Made by a program: the position numbers and the translations under genes. This document shows, one piece after another, positions 10,780 through 19,688 of a stretch of 64,000 nucleotides of DNA. A model generated the notes under the pieces. The model saw nothing but the letters and a program-made list of their open reading frames with translations, was not told the DNA's origin and made no database searches. Numbering within the stretch: position 1 is the stretch's first letter; each line of letters starts with the position of its first letter. The stretch is from Gammaproteobacteria bacterium (GTDB taxonomy: Bacteria > Pseudomonadota > Gammaproteobacteria > Coxiellales > Coxiellaceae). The stretch covers positions 39,733-103,732 of the forward strand of contig JAUIAD010000010.1 of the NCBI GenBank assembly GCA_030425685.1. The letters run 5' to 3'.

Positions 10780-13700
10780 ATGAGCACAATTCCGCTAAAC
10801 ACCACCCTGCCCTCGCAAAAGGACAACCGCCTTAGCTGGGGGAACCTAAAAGGTTTTTGTAAAAGTCTCGCTATCAGCGACCTCGCACAAAAAAGCAAAA
10901 ATGTAACCTTAGTTATTACCAACACTATTCATGATGCTAATATATTGCGTGATGAGCTAAAATTTTTCTGCCCAGCCGATTTACCGATCTCGTTATTTCC
11001 AGATTGGGAAACGCTGCCCTATGATCACTTTTCTCCGCATCAAGATATTATTTCTGAAAGGTTGTTAACACTTTATCGACTAGCAGAAATGCGCCAAGGG
11101 ATTGTGATTGCTGCCATACCAACATTAATGCACTGCATTTTGCCTAAGGAATATTTATTTTCTAGCAGCTTTATACTTTCCACCAACGATAAGTTTGATA
11201 TAGAAAAAACACGTAACAAGCTAGTTCATGCTGGTTATCGTGCAGTTGGGCAAGTGATGGAGCATGGTGAATTTACCATCCGTGGCTCAATTATTGATAT
11301 TTTCCCTATGGGCAGCAATACGCCTTTTCGTATTGAGCTATTTGATGAAGACGTAGAAAGCATCCGCAGTTTTGATCCTGACTCACAACGCTCTTTGGAA
11401 AAATTAAAGAGAATAGAGCTACTACCTGCCGGAGAATACCCCTTAACCGATGATGCCATTACACGCTTTCGCCAATCATGGCGTGCTGCCTTTGCTGGCA
11501 ACCCCAAAGAAGCACCCATCTATCAACAAATCAGCGAAGGTGAATCAGCTGCTGGTGCAGAATATTATTTGCCCTTCTTTTACGAGAATACTGCAAGCTT
11601 CTTTGATTATCTTAATGAAAAAACCAATGTCGTTCTAATCGGTAATGTTATGGAAAGCGCACAAGGCTTTGCAAAAGAAATTCATGAGCGCTATGAACAA
11701 TTACGCTACGATGTAACCAGGCCACTGTGTCCTAAAGAAGATATCTTTCTTTCCCCTGATCAAGTTTTTCAAAAATTAAAACCTTTTACACAAATAAAAA
11801 TTTCCACAGAGAAAGTTCCCGAAAAACCTGGTCAAATTAACTTCGCTAGTGAAGTGCTACCCAATATTAGCGTTGATCACAAAGCAAAAGAGCCGTTAAA
11901 AAAGCTATCTAGCTTTATAAAAATGTTTAGCGAAAATAAAAATGCCAAAATCCTCTTTTGTGCTGAAAGCAGTGGACGGCGGGAAACACTGCTAGAGTTA
12001 CTAAAAGATAACAGCATCGAAGCCAAAACAGTTGAGAACTGGCAAAGTTTTCTAGCTGAAAAGGAAACTATAAGCATAACCACGGGTGGATTAACGCACG
12101 GAGCTGCAATAATATCACCACCAATCAGCATTATTACTGAATCACAATTGTTCGGCGAAAAAGTAAAACAGCGACAGCACGCTAAACAACGACAGCTCGA
12201 CCCTAATTTAATTATCCGTAATTTAACAGAGCTCAGCATTGGCTCACCAGTAGTGCATATTAATCATGGCGTGGGTCGCTATCAAGGCTTGGAAACGATT
12301 AAATCAGGCGAACAAGAAGCTGAATTTTTAACCCTTGCGTATGCAGACAACGCTAAGATTTATGTGCCGGTCAGCTCACTACATTTAATCAGTCGCTATA
12401 CCGGCGCTGATGCAGCCAGTGCGCCGCTATCAAAACTAGGCAGCAAACAGTGGGATCGCAATAAGAAAAAAACCTTAGAACAAATTCGTGACGTTGCCGC
12501 TGAATTACTGGATGTTTATGCCAGAAGACATGCGAGCAAAGGTTTTGCTTTTAAAGACCCCGACGCTGATTATAAAAAATTTCGTGCCGCATTCCCGTTT
12601 GAAGAAACACCCGACCAGAAGAATGCTATTGATAATGTCTTAAAAGACATGGTAAAACCGCAAGCAATGGATCGCCTAGTTTGTGGCGATGTTGGCTTTG
12701 GTAAAACTGAAGTGGCTATGCAAGCGGCCTTTTTAGCGACACAAAGCAATAAACAGGTTGCCATTTTAGTCCCAACGACATTATTAGCCACACAACATGC
12801 GCAAAACTTTCAAGATCGCTTTGCTGACTGGCCTATTAAAGTAGCTTGCTTATCTCGTCTACGCAGTACAAAAGAGCAAAATGAAACAATTCAAAGCTTA
12901 GCAAATGGGTATGTGGATATTGTTGTTGGCACACATAAACTATTATCAGAAAAAATTAAATTTAAAAACTTAGGTTTATTGATTGTCGATGAAGAACAGC
13001 GTTTTGGTGTTAAACAAAAAGAACGGATAAAGTCACTACGTGCCAATGTCGATATATTAACATTAACAGCAACGCCAATACCGCGTACGCTTAATATGGC
13101 GTTATCAGGCACTCGGGACTTGTCGATTATTACCACGCCACCCGCACGACGCTTATCAGTAAAAACGTTTGTACAGCAAGAAAATAAGGGTTTAATTCGT
13201 GAAGCAATATTGCGTGAAACGATGCGTGGTGGACAAATCTATTTTCTTCACAATGAAGTTTCAACCATTGATGCCACGGCAGAAAAATTGCAAGATATAG
13301 TTCCTGAAGCCCGCATTGGTATTGGGCATGGGCAAATGCGTGAAGGTGAATTAGAAAGAGTTATGTCTGACTTTTATCATCAGCGCTTTAATGTCTTAGT
13401 GTGTAGCACAATTGTCGAGTCAGGTATTGATGTCCCTAGTGCCAATACCATCATTATTAATCGTGCTGATCGCTTTGGCTTAGCGCAACTACACCAATTA
13501 CGCGGGCGTGTTGGTCGCTCGCATCACCAGGCTTATGCTTATTTAATAACACCACCGCGTAAGGCGATGACATCCGATGCCAGAAAGCGCCTTGATGCAA
13601 TTGCTGAACTTGCTGATATTGGTTCTGGATTTAGTTTATCAACGCATGATTTAGAAATTCGTGGTGCTGGTGAGTTGCTGGGCGAAGAGCAGAGTGGGCA

Positions 13701-14238
13701 AATTCAGGCAGTTGGTTTTACGCTTTATATGGAGCTTTTGGAAGAGGCGGTAACGGCTTTGAAAGAAGGACGAGAGCCGGCGCTAGAAAAACCATTAAAT
13801 TCTGGCCCAGAAATTGATTTGGGTATTAGCGCGCTTTTGCCTAAAGAGTATATCGCCGATATTCATATTCGTTTGACTTTATACAAACGTCTTGCTAATT
13901 GTGAAAATAAAGAGGCTATGCAGGAATTAAAATCGGAAATGATTGATCGTTTTGGTTTGCTGCCTGACCAGGCGCAAAGTTTGTTTCAAATTACCGAATT
14001 AAAAATATTAGCTAAGAAATTAGGGATTAACAAAATTGAGATGGGTAAAAAGTTTGGTTATATCGTTTTTAATGAAAAACCTGATGTTGATCCGGCTAAA
14101 ATTATTAAATTGATTCAACTACAACCTAAGGTTTATCAATTGCAAGGGAGCGATAAGTTGCGCTTTGTTCCTAATATTGATGAGAACTGTAAACGGGTTG
14201 GTTTTGTCGGTGATTTGTTGAAGAAGTTGTCTGCTTGA
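10780..14238 (+). CDS. mfd: Transcription-repair coupling factor Mfd
   Basis: Removes RNA polymerase stalled at DNA lesions and recruits UvrA. The product is about 1152 residues. Domain order is the UvrB-like N-terminal module (LFPDWETLPYDHFSPHQD), the RNA-polymerase interaction domain with INHGVGRYQGLE near residue 500, then the helicase motor with Walker A CGDVGFGKTEVA, the DEEQ box VDEEQRFGVKQKER, LTATPIPRTL, the QLRGRVGRS motif VI, and the C-terminal regulatory domain. The open frame starts at GTG 10711. The ATG at 10780 aligns with other Mfd N-termini (MSTIPLN) and has a TATAAT upstream, so I prefer it. Confidence 0.96.
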   Translation: MSTIPLNTTLPSQKDNRLSWGNLKGFCKSLAISDLAQKSKNVTLVITNTIHDANILRDELKFFCPADLPISLFPDWETLPYDHFSPHQDIISERLLTLYRLAEMRQGIVIAAIPTLMHCILPKEYLFSSSFILSTNDKFDIEKTRNKLVHAGYRAVGQVMEHGEFTIRGSIIDIFPMGSNTPFRIELFDEDVESIRSFDPDSQRSLEKLKRIELLPAGEYPLTDDAITRFRQSWRAAFAGNPKEAPIYQQISEGESAAGAEYYLPFFYENTASFFDYLNEKTNVVLIGNVMESAQGFAKEIHERYEQLRYDVTRPLCPKEDIFLSPDQVFQKLKPFTQIKISTEKVPEKPGQINFASEVLPNISVDHKAKEPLKKLSSFIKMFSENKNAKILFCAESSGRRETLLELLKDNSIEAKTVENWQSFLAEKETISITTGGLTHGAAIISPPISIITESQLFGEKVKQRQHAKQRQLDPNLIIRNLTELSIGSPVVHINHGVGRYQGLETIKSGEQEAEFLTLAYADNAKIYVPVSSLHLISRYTGADAASAPLSKLGSKQWDRNKKKTLEQIRDVAAELLDVYARRHASKGFAFKDPDADYKKFRAAFPFEETPDQKNAIDNVLKDMVKPQAMDRLVCGDVGFGKTEVAMQAAFLATQSNKQVAILVPTTLLATQHAQNFQDRFADWPIKVACLSRLRSTKEQNETIQSLANGYVDIVVGTHKLLSEKIKFKNLGLLIVDEEQRFGVKQKERIKSLRANVDILTLTATPIPRTLNMALSGTRDLSIITTPPARRLSVKTFVQQENKGLIREAILRETMRGGQIYFLHNEVSTIDATAEKLQDIVPEARIGIGHGQMREGELERVMSDFYHQRFNVLVCSTIVESGIDVPSANTIIINRADRFGLAQLHQLRGRVGRSHHQAYAYLITPPRKAMTSDARKRLDAIAELADIGSGFSLSTHDLEIRGAGELLGEEQSGQIQAVGFTLYMELLEEAVTALKEGREPALEKPLNSGPEIDLGISALLPKEYIADIHIRLTLYKRLANCENKEAMQELKSEMIDRFGLLPDQAQSLFQITELKILAKKLGINKIEMGKKFGYIVFNEKPDVDPAKIIKLIQLQPKVYQLQGSDKLRFVPNIDENCKRVGFVGDLLKKLSA

Positions 14239-14345
14239 GTTTTTCAAATAACGCAACTGTTACTTGCTAGCACAAGATTATTGATAATGATATTGTTAAT
14301 TTACCCAAAACCCTTTGATAGGCAGTCAATACCTACAAAAAATGC

Positions 14346-14418
14346 GTAGGGGCGCAGCATGCTGCGCCCGCAAGGGTTTGCTGCCACCTGAGGCTTACGG
14401 GTGCAGCATGCTGCACCC
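14346..14418. repeat. REP-like palindrome, two copies (paired)
   Basis: Two copies of a near-identical palindrome follow mfd. The first core, GGGCGCAGCATGCTGCGCCC, is at 14350-14369. The second, GGGTGCAGCATGCTGCACCC, is at 14399-14418. The second carries matched changes in both arms (C to T and G to A), so base pairing is kept. The outer flanks are GTAGG and CCTAC. The pair sits between mfd and the miaA stop and could end both transcripts. Confidence 0.85.
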
Positions 14419-14482
14419 CTACTCTGTGTTAAAGATAGCACCCCATCGTAAAATGACTGCGTGGAGTTGTTGATTAGCAATG

Positions 14483-15415
14483 TCAGCCTATAGCTGCTTT
14501 CAAATGGCGAATTGTTTTTGCTAGCAAATCTGGATCGCCGGTTTCTATTTTAAAAGCATCTGGCCAGCGTTTTAACCAGGTAAATTGCCGTTTGGCTAAT
14601 TGGCGCGTGGCAATAATAGAACGTTCTCGCATGGTGACAAAATCATACTCGCCGTCTAAATAAGACCACATTTGTCGATAGCCTACCATACGTATGGAAG
14701 GTAATGCTGTGTTTAAATCATCGCGCTGGTATAAGCTTTTTACTTCGTCCTCAAATCCAGCCTCCAGCATTAAGTCAAAACGTTTTTCGATGCGTTGGTG
14801 AACTATTTTTCTGTCGGTGGGGGCGATAATCATATTTATAATATTAAAAGGAAGCTCTTGCCATTCCTGCTCATTTTGTAGTTGCGTCATTGTTTTTCCG
14901 GTGCTGTAAAATAGCTCTAAAGCACGTGAAATGCGTTGAGGGTCGTTGGGATGGATTCGTTTTGCTGATTCGGGGTCTATGTTTTTCAGTTCTTCATGTA
15001 GATATTCCCAGCCCTTTTCGTTTGCTTTTTGTTGCACTACTTCACGAATTTGCGCATCGGCGCCTGGGAATTTTAAAAAGCCACGCTGTAATAGGTTGAA
15101 ATACAGCATCGTGCCGCCTACTAGTAAAGGAATTCTTTCTTGTGCGTGAATATCTTTTATTTCTCGTAAGGCGTCTTCGCAGAACTGTCCAGCGGAGTAG
15201 TTTTCTGCTGGGTCGCATAGGTTTATTAAGCGGTGCGGGGCTCTTTGTAGTTCTTCTTTGGTTGGTGTGGCTGTGCCGATGTCCATTTCTTTATAGACCA
15301 TGGCGGAATCTACGCTGATGATGTCGCAGGGTAGTTTTTCGTGTAATTTAATTGCTAAGCCTGTTTTGCCGCTGGCGGTTGGGCCCATTAGGCAGATTAT
15401 GGTTGGTTTTTTCAT
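14483..15415 (-). CDS. miaA: tRNA dimethylallyltransferase MiaA
   Basis: Adds the isopentenyl group to adenosine-37 of tRNAs that read UNN codons. About 310 residues from the chosen start. The P-loop GPTASGKT begins near residue 10, followed by DSAMVYKEMDIGTATP, LVGGTMLYF, RISRALE and the C-terminal SIRMVGYRQMW. The open frame extends to 15490, but that extra stretch would encode part of the REP-like palindrome. The ATG at 15415 has an AGGAAA ribosome binding site upstream and aligns with the family N-terminus. It follows mutL on the same strand, the common gammaproteobacterial order, with a palindrome in the 129-bp gap. hfq, often next, is not present. Confidence 0.95.
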   Translation of the reverse strand: MKKPTIICLMGPTASGKTGLAIKLHEKLPCDIISVDSAMVYKEMDIGTATPTKEELQRAPHRLINLCDPAENYSAGQFCEDALREIKDIHAQERIPLLVGGTMLYFNLLQRGFLKFPGADAQIREVVQQKANEKGWEYLHEELKNIDPESAKRIHPNDPQRISRALELFYSTGKTMTQLQNEQEWQELPFNIINMIIAPTDRKIVHQRIEKRFDLMLEAGFEDEVKSLYQRDDLNTALPSIRMVGYRQMWSYLDGEYDFVTMRERSIIATRQLAKRQFTWLKRWPDAFKIETGDPDLLAKTIRHLKAAIG

Positions 15416-15479
15416 TTTTTTGTTTTCCTGTGGGTGCCTTTTGGGGTAGTGAATTTGTGTTCCTGACATAGGCGGGTGC

Positions 15480-15499
15480 GGGCGCAGCATGCTGCGCCC
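15480..15499. repeat. REP-like palindrome copy between mutL and miaA
   Basis: Core GGGCGCAGCATGCTGCGCCC, followed by CTACGGG. It lies within the mutL-miaA gap and could form an mRNA hairpin between the two coding regions. It is one of six copies in the window. Confidence 0.85.
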
Positions 15500-15544
15500 C
15501 TACGGGTGCCTTTGGGTGGATGGTTGCCTTGGGAAAGGTGCAAT

Positions 15545-17392
15545 TTATCGTCCACGTAAAAAGAATTTATCTAATTCTGCTAACGAAAATTCTACCCAGG
15601 TGGGTCTGCCGTGATTGCATTGGCCGCTGTGTTCTGTTTTTTCCATGTCGCGTAAAATGGCATTCATTTCTGTGATGCTTAAACGGTGGTGGGCTCTCAC
15701 AGCTGCATGGCAGGCTATTGTGCCTAAGACTTCGTTTACTTTTTCTTTGGCGCGTGAGCTGCTTTCGTTTTCGCTAACATCGGCTAAAATATCGTGTATT
15801 AGCTGTGGTAATTTTGATTCTTTTAATAACGCAGGTACTTCACGAATAACAACTTCATTCGGACCTACCGCCTCTGTGACTAAACCGACTTCTAAAAATA
15901 AACCTTGTGCGACTTCCCATGCGCGCATCTCTGAACGGCTTAACGACACGGTAATCGGAATCAATAATGGCTGGCAAGCAATCTTTTCATTACTTAATTG
16001 TGCTTTTAATTTTTCATACACTATGCGTTCATGCGCGGCATGCATATCTACCATAATTAAGCCTTTTTCATTTTGCGCTAAAATATAAATATCATGTAAC
16101 TGTGCTATAGCATGACCTAAGGGATAACTAGGGGCTGGCTCTGCTACTTTAGGCTCTGATTGTGGGTGTAATGCCTTATAAACAGCAACCTGTTCTTCCA
16201 CCGCTAAAGGCATGGCCTGTTGTTGCATCGTTGCCGTTGAATTTGGCATCACTGCGTTTGCCGCTACCGATTGACTAACCGACGGCGCTGCTACCGCTAC
16301 CGCCTGTTGCTCATCGGAGCCTTCATCAACATTAGGAGTTTCCACATCAGCAACTATAGGAATATCATCGTCATCATCATGATCACAAGTACCGGGGCGA
16401 ATTTGCTCCAAGGCATCATGCACACCGCGAGAAACAAAATCATGCACCAAACGGCCATCACGAAAACGCACCTCATGCTTTGTTGGATGCACATTAACAT
16501 CCACTAAGGAAGGATCAATTTCTAAATATAAAACATAGGCAGGATAGCGGCCATTAAATAAAACATCATGATAGGCATGACGCAAAGCATGCGAGAGCAA
16601 TTTATCTCTGACAAAGCGGCCATTAATGTAAAAATACTGCATATCCGCTTGGCTGCGATTATAATTTGGATCTGCTATCCAACCTGACATTTTCATCCCT
16701 GACGCATTAAACTCTATATATAAGGCATTCTCCATAAATGGTTTGCCCATAATTAAAGCCAAGCGTTTTTCTTTTTCAACCTGTGAAGTTGCTATGGGGC
16801 ATTTAAACACTTCACGCTGATTATGCGTTAAAGTAAAGGCTACTTCAAAATGACTTAACACCAAACGCTGTAAAACTGTTTCAACATGATTAAACTCTGT
16901 TTTTTGTGTTCGTAAAAATTTACGCCGCGCTGGGGTGTTATAAAAAATATCGCGAATTTCCACTGTTGTGCCTACTGGGTGTGCACTTGGCAAAACATCA
17001 CTAACCTGCCCGCCTTCACTCTCAATTTTATTCCCTTGCTCTTCATCACGTTGATGCGTTGTAATTTTTAAACGTGAAATGGCTGAAATACTGGCAAGTG
17101 CTTCACCACGAAAACCTAAACTAGCCACTTGTTGCAAATCATCAAAACTAGCTATTTTACTGGTCGCATGTGCACAAAGCGCTAACGGCAAATCATCCGC
17201 ATAAATACCATCGCCGTTATCACGAATGCGAATAAGCTCTTCGCCACCTTTTAGAATATCTATTTGAATGCTATTCGCATGCGCATCCAAACTATTTTCC
17301 ACCAGCTCCTTAACAACAGACGCCGGTCGTTCTACCACTTCCCCAGCCGCAATTTGATTTGTCAGCAATTGATCAAGAAGATTAATTAACAT
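15545..17392 (-). CDS. mutL: DNA mismatch repair protein MutL
   Basis: Couples MutS mismatch recognition to strand incision. The 615-residue protein has the GHKL ATPase at its N-terminus (ELVENSLDA, RDNGDGI, ATSKI, SLGFRGEAL) and a disordered acidic/Q/A-rich linker at about residues 335-420. The C-terminal domain contains DMHAAHERIVYE, which resembles the DQHA(x)2E(x)4E endonuclease motif with Met for Gln, plus ACHAAVRA and CNHGRP metal-site-like motifs. This suggests an intrinsic nickase, as in bacteria lacking MutH, rather than the E. coli type. miaA follows on the same strand. Confidence 0.95.
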   Translation of the reverse strand: MLINLLDQLLTNQIAAGEVVERPASVVKELVENSLDAHANSIQIDILKGGEELIRIRDNGDGIYADDLPLALCAHATSKIASFDDLQQVASLGFRGEALASISAISRLKITTHQRDEEQGNKIESEGGQVSDVLPSAHPVGTTVEIRDIFYNTPARRKFLRTQKTEFNHVETVLQRLVLSHFEVAFTLTHNQREVFKCPIATSQVEKEKRLALIMGKPFMENALYIEFNASGMKMSGWIADPNYNRSQADMQYFYINGRFVRDKLLSHALRHAYHDVLFNGRYPAYVLYLEIDPSLVDVNVHPTKHEVRFRDGRLVHDFVSRGVHDALEQIRPGTCDHDDDDDIPIVADVETPNVDEGSDEQQAVAVAAPSVSQSVAANAVMPNSTATMQQQAMPLAVEEQVAVYKALHPQSEPKVAEPAPSYPLGHAIAQLHDIYILAQNEKGLIMVDMHAAHERIVYEKLKAQLSNEKIACQPLLIPITVSLSRSEMRAWEVAQGLFLEVGLVTEAVGPNEVVIREVPALLKESKLPQLIHDILADVSENESSSRAKEKVNEVLGTIACHAAVRAHHRLSITEMNAILRDMEKTEHSGQCNHGRPTWVEFSLAELDKFFLRGR

Positions 17393-17491
17393 AGGCTTAC
17401 CACTCTCTTTTAAATTTTCGTTTGCCAGTATATCGCAAATCTTAAGGTAATTTTATTTTTAATTCTTTATAGTAAATTAATCCGAAAAGCG

Positions 17492-17497
17492 TATAAT
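17492..17497 (+). promoter_or_regulatory. Candidate -10 element (TATAAT) of the 17541 gene
   Basis: TATAAT lies 43 bp before the ATG at 17541, in the mutL divergent gap. No good -35 is seen. AAGG at 17527-17530 is the likely ribosome binding site. Confidence 0.4.
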
Positions 17498-17540
17498 ACG
17501 ATTTATCAATTCACAATTACAGTTATAAGGATGAATTCTA

Positions 17541-18473
17541 ATGCCAAATTCCAAAAGAGAAACTTTTATTCAGGTGGCTGACGTAGCCAAAGACGTATCA
17601 GAAGTTACCGTCTTCACTTTTTTTGCCAAACATGCCTGGATGGAAATGTTTACCGCTTCGCCGTTACATTTTATTTTTTTTCCCGTCATTGGTGCTAGTT
17701 TAGCCGCTTTTGCAGCTAACGATTTATATCTTTTAAAACAAGCGGAAAAAGCTAAAAGACAAGCTGAGGCAGAGGAGCGAGATAGCCGTTCGTCCAGCGG
17801 ATCTTTTATTGATGACCAGGATAAAGAAGTGAAAGAAGGCACTTTATTTCCCCATGATTTTTCAGGACTTCCCAACCCGTCAGTTGATATAGATGAACAG
17901 ATCAGATTATTAAAATTTAAAGCCGCAACATCTGGTATCGCCGCTTGTTTAGCCAATGGCGCCATTATTGGCAGCTTAGCTTTGGGAGCTAGCTTCACAC
18001 TAACCCCCTATCTGTTTGCTGCTGCTATGGGTGTAATGGCAATACGCTTTTTAGTCCTTTCTATAAAGTCTGCCATTGACTTATATCATGCAGGAACTCT
18101 TGAAGAAATGAAAACACACCGACAAGAGTTAGTAAAAAATATTGTTCGCTTTGTTGCGGTATCCTTAGTGGTTACGCTAGTTGTTGGCGCAATGATATCC
18201 CCATTTGCTCCAGCTGTCTTATTTGCAGTTGGTATGGCTGCTGCGGGTGTAGCATTTCTATTTATGGCGTGGAAACATGGCCCAAAGAAAATTAAACGCG
18301 CAATAAAAAGCTTTCACTGGCAGAAGAACGAAGGCTGCTGTTGTTCGACACCAAGCCTAAAACAAAATGGCAGTGGATTTTTTGGTAAAGCAAGGTATGG
18401 CAAAGTCCTCGACGATGCACCTAAAGATAGGCCTGGCCTAGGAGCTAATGGTGGGACAGTCCCACCATTATAA
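17541..18473 (+). CDS. Hypothetical multi-pass membrane protein
   Basis: 310 residues, family not recognised. A hydrophobic segment around residues 35-55 is followed by a charged loop rich in K, E, S and D (about 62-110). Two long hydrophobic blocks follow (about 130-175 and 200-245), each long enough for two helices. The basic cytoplasmic-looking tail has a CCC motif near residue 270 and ends in a Gly/Pro-rich stretch. The start is supported by AAGG 10 bp upstream. It is monocistronic: a 30-bp perfect palindrome follows 15 bp after the stop. A host-membrane-inserted effector is one possibility, but there is no direct evidence. Confidence 0.65.
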   Translation: MPNSKRETFIQVADVAKDVSEVTVFTFFAKHAWMEMFTASPLHFIFFPVIGASLAAFAANDLYLLKQAEKAKRQAEAEERDSRSSSGSFIDDQDKEVKEGTLFPHDFSGLPNPSVDIDEQIRLLKFKAATSGIAACLANGAIIGSLALGASFTLTPYLFAAAMGVMAIRFLVLSIKSAIDLYHAGTLEEMKTHRQELVKNIVRFVAVSLVVTLVVGAMISPFAPAVLFAVGMAAAGVAFLFMAWKHGPKKIKRAIKSFHWQKNEGCCCSTPSLKQNGSGFFGKARYGKVLDDAPKDRPGLGANGGTVPPL

Positions 18474-18487
18474 TAAGACACTCCCTC

Positions 18488-18517
18488 TTATAAGGCGCAG
18501 CATGCTGCGCCTTATAA
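18488..18517. repeat. REP-like palindrome copy, 30-bp perfect inverted repeat
   Basis: The shared core GCGCAGCATGCTGCGC is extended on both sides by TTATAAG / CTTATAA to a perfect 30-bp palindrome. The flanks differ from the GTAGG-type flanks of the other copies. It lies between the 17541 gene and dps and probably serves as a transcription terminator as well. Confidence 0.85.
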
Positions 18518-18566
18518 AATATGCTAAACTTAAAGCGATAGCATCTAAACATGGAGTGTAGCAGAA

Positions 18567-19004
18567 ATGAGCAAAGATCTTTATTCCAATCTCAGCAAGC
18601 TATTGGCTGATACTTACGCAGTTTATTTAAAAACACAGAATTACCACTGGCACGTAAAGGGCCCTTTATTCAAGTCACTACACACTCTATTTGAAGAACA
18701 ATACACTGAACTTGCTAACGCCGTTGACGAAATTGCCGAGAGAATCTTAACCATTGGCCACAAAGCGCCAGCGACACTTAAAGAATATGTTAATTTAACA
18801 TCCATTGAAGATGGTGATAGCTCGCTCGACGCTAATGCAATGGTTGGCGACCTATATAATGACCACCAAAAAATCATTCAGGATCTTTACAAATCGCTAA
18901 GCGCAGCCAATGAAATCAATGATGAAGGCAGCGCCTCTTTGCTAGGAGATCGCATAGCACATCATGAAAAGATTCGCTGGATGTTAGATTCCTCCAAAGG
19001 CTAA
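18567..19004 (+). CDS. dps: Dps family ferritin-like DNA-protection protein
   Basis: Stores iron as a dodecamer and protects DNA from oxidative damage. The 145 residues are short for Dps (usually 155-170) because the N-terminal lysine-rich DNA-binding tail is almost absent. The ferroxidase residues are in the conserved stretch TQNYHWHVKGPLFKSLHTLFEEQY (read as its H, H, D/E pattern), followed by DEIAERILTIGHKA and the C-terminal helix. The ribosome binding site is GGAG 10 bp upstream of the ATG. A TATGCT at 18520-18525 may be its -10. It is probably monocistronic, with a large hairpin downstream. Confidence 0.93.
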   Translation: MSKDLYSNLSKLLADTYAVYLKTQNYHWHVKGPLFKSLHTLFEEQYTELANAVDEIAERILTIGHKAPATLKEYVNLTSIEDGDSSLDANAMVGDLYNDHQKIIQDLYKSLSAANEINDEGSASLLGDRIAHHEKIRWMLDSSKG

Positions 19005-19030
19005 TCTAATACCAGCTAATCATGCGAAGT

Positions 19031-19092
19031 AATTTCCGCCCCTTTTGAAATAGCATGCTTGCTATCATCAACACGGTGCGGAAATTTTTTAA
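19031..19092 (+). terminator. Probable terminator of dps
   Basis: AATTTCCGC at 19031-19039 pairs with GCGGAAATT at 19078-19086. The enclosed loop holds a smaller hairpin (TAGCA tgct TGCTA), and the right arm runs into a T tract. Position 27 bp after the dps stop fits a rho-independent terminator. Confidence 0.55.
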
Positions 19093-19201
19093 TCGCCTTC
19101 ATATGCATACTATAAGCCGACGCAATGATAGCTACCTATTAATTTAAAATAGAAGTAATTTGCTAAAGCCCGGTTTAGAGTCTGTATTATATTGGCAGCT
19201 A

Positions 19202-19221
19202 GGGCGCAGCATGCTGCGCCC
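19202..19221. repeat. REP-like palindrome copy upstream of lipoprotein stop
   Basis: Core GGGCGCAGCATGCTGCGCCC followed by CTACGG. It lies 16 bp beyond the stop of the minus-strand lipoprotein gene (19237) and so could end that transcript. It shares the GTAGG/CCTAC-type flank with four of the other copies. Confidence 0.85.
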
Positions 19222-19236
19222 CTACGGTAGATTTAA

Positions 19237-19593
19237 TTATAACGCGTTGTTGTTTGCCGCTTTACATTTTACGGTATAACCTGTTGAGGTTTTTACGCGC
19301 TGACAATGTCTTTTTGCACTGCTCTTTGCTTGTGACTGTTTTTTGGAAGAATGATGCGAGGTGCTATATTGCATGGAATCATGCCCAGACATATCATTCT
19401 CTTCTACCATGCTGGTGCGAGCTGAATGGGGTGCTCCCAAATACACAGGTTTGCGACCACCAGTATCTCCTTTACCAACTAGCATCGCCTTATTACCATT
19501 ACCAGGTAGTTCGTGGGAACCAAATACTTGACAGCCCGTTAAAGCAAAAGTAAACATAGAGGCAGCAACTAAAAGCAAAAATCCCTTTCTCAT
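19237..19593 (-). CDS. Small putative lipoprotein
   Basis: About 118 residues, no family recognised. The N-terminus MRKGFLLLVAASMFTFALTGC is a lipoprotein signal with lipobox LTGC. The mature part is basic and rich in S, H, K and Q, with GHDSMQYSTSHHSSKK in the middle and a C-terminal segment with two cysteines (CQRVKTSTGYTVKCK). Three upstream ATGs are in frame, but AGGAG lies 9 bp before the one at 19593, which fixes the start. It is probably anchored in the inner or outer membrane. Confidence 0.65.
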   Translation of the reverse strand: MRKGFLLLVAASMFTFALTGCQVFGSHELPGNGNKAMLVGKGDTGGRKPVYLGAPHSARTSMVEENDMSGHDSMQYSTSHHSSKKQSQAKSSAKRHCQRVKTSTGYTVKCKAANNNAL

Positions 19594-19688
19594 TAGCATC
19601 TTCTCCTTATACAAATTCTTCTTATAGATTGTAGCCACAGCCCACATTGAAATGCAAATATTGACTCACTCTGGTTAAATATTAGTCG

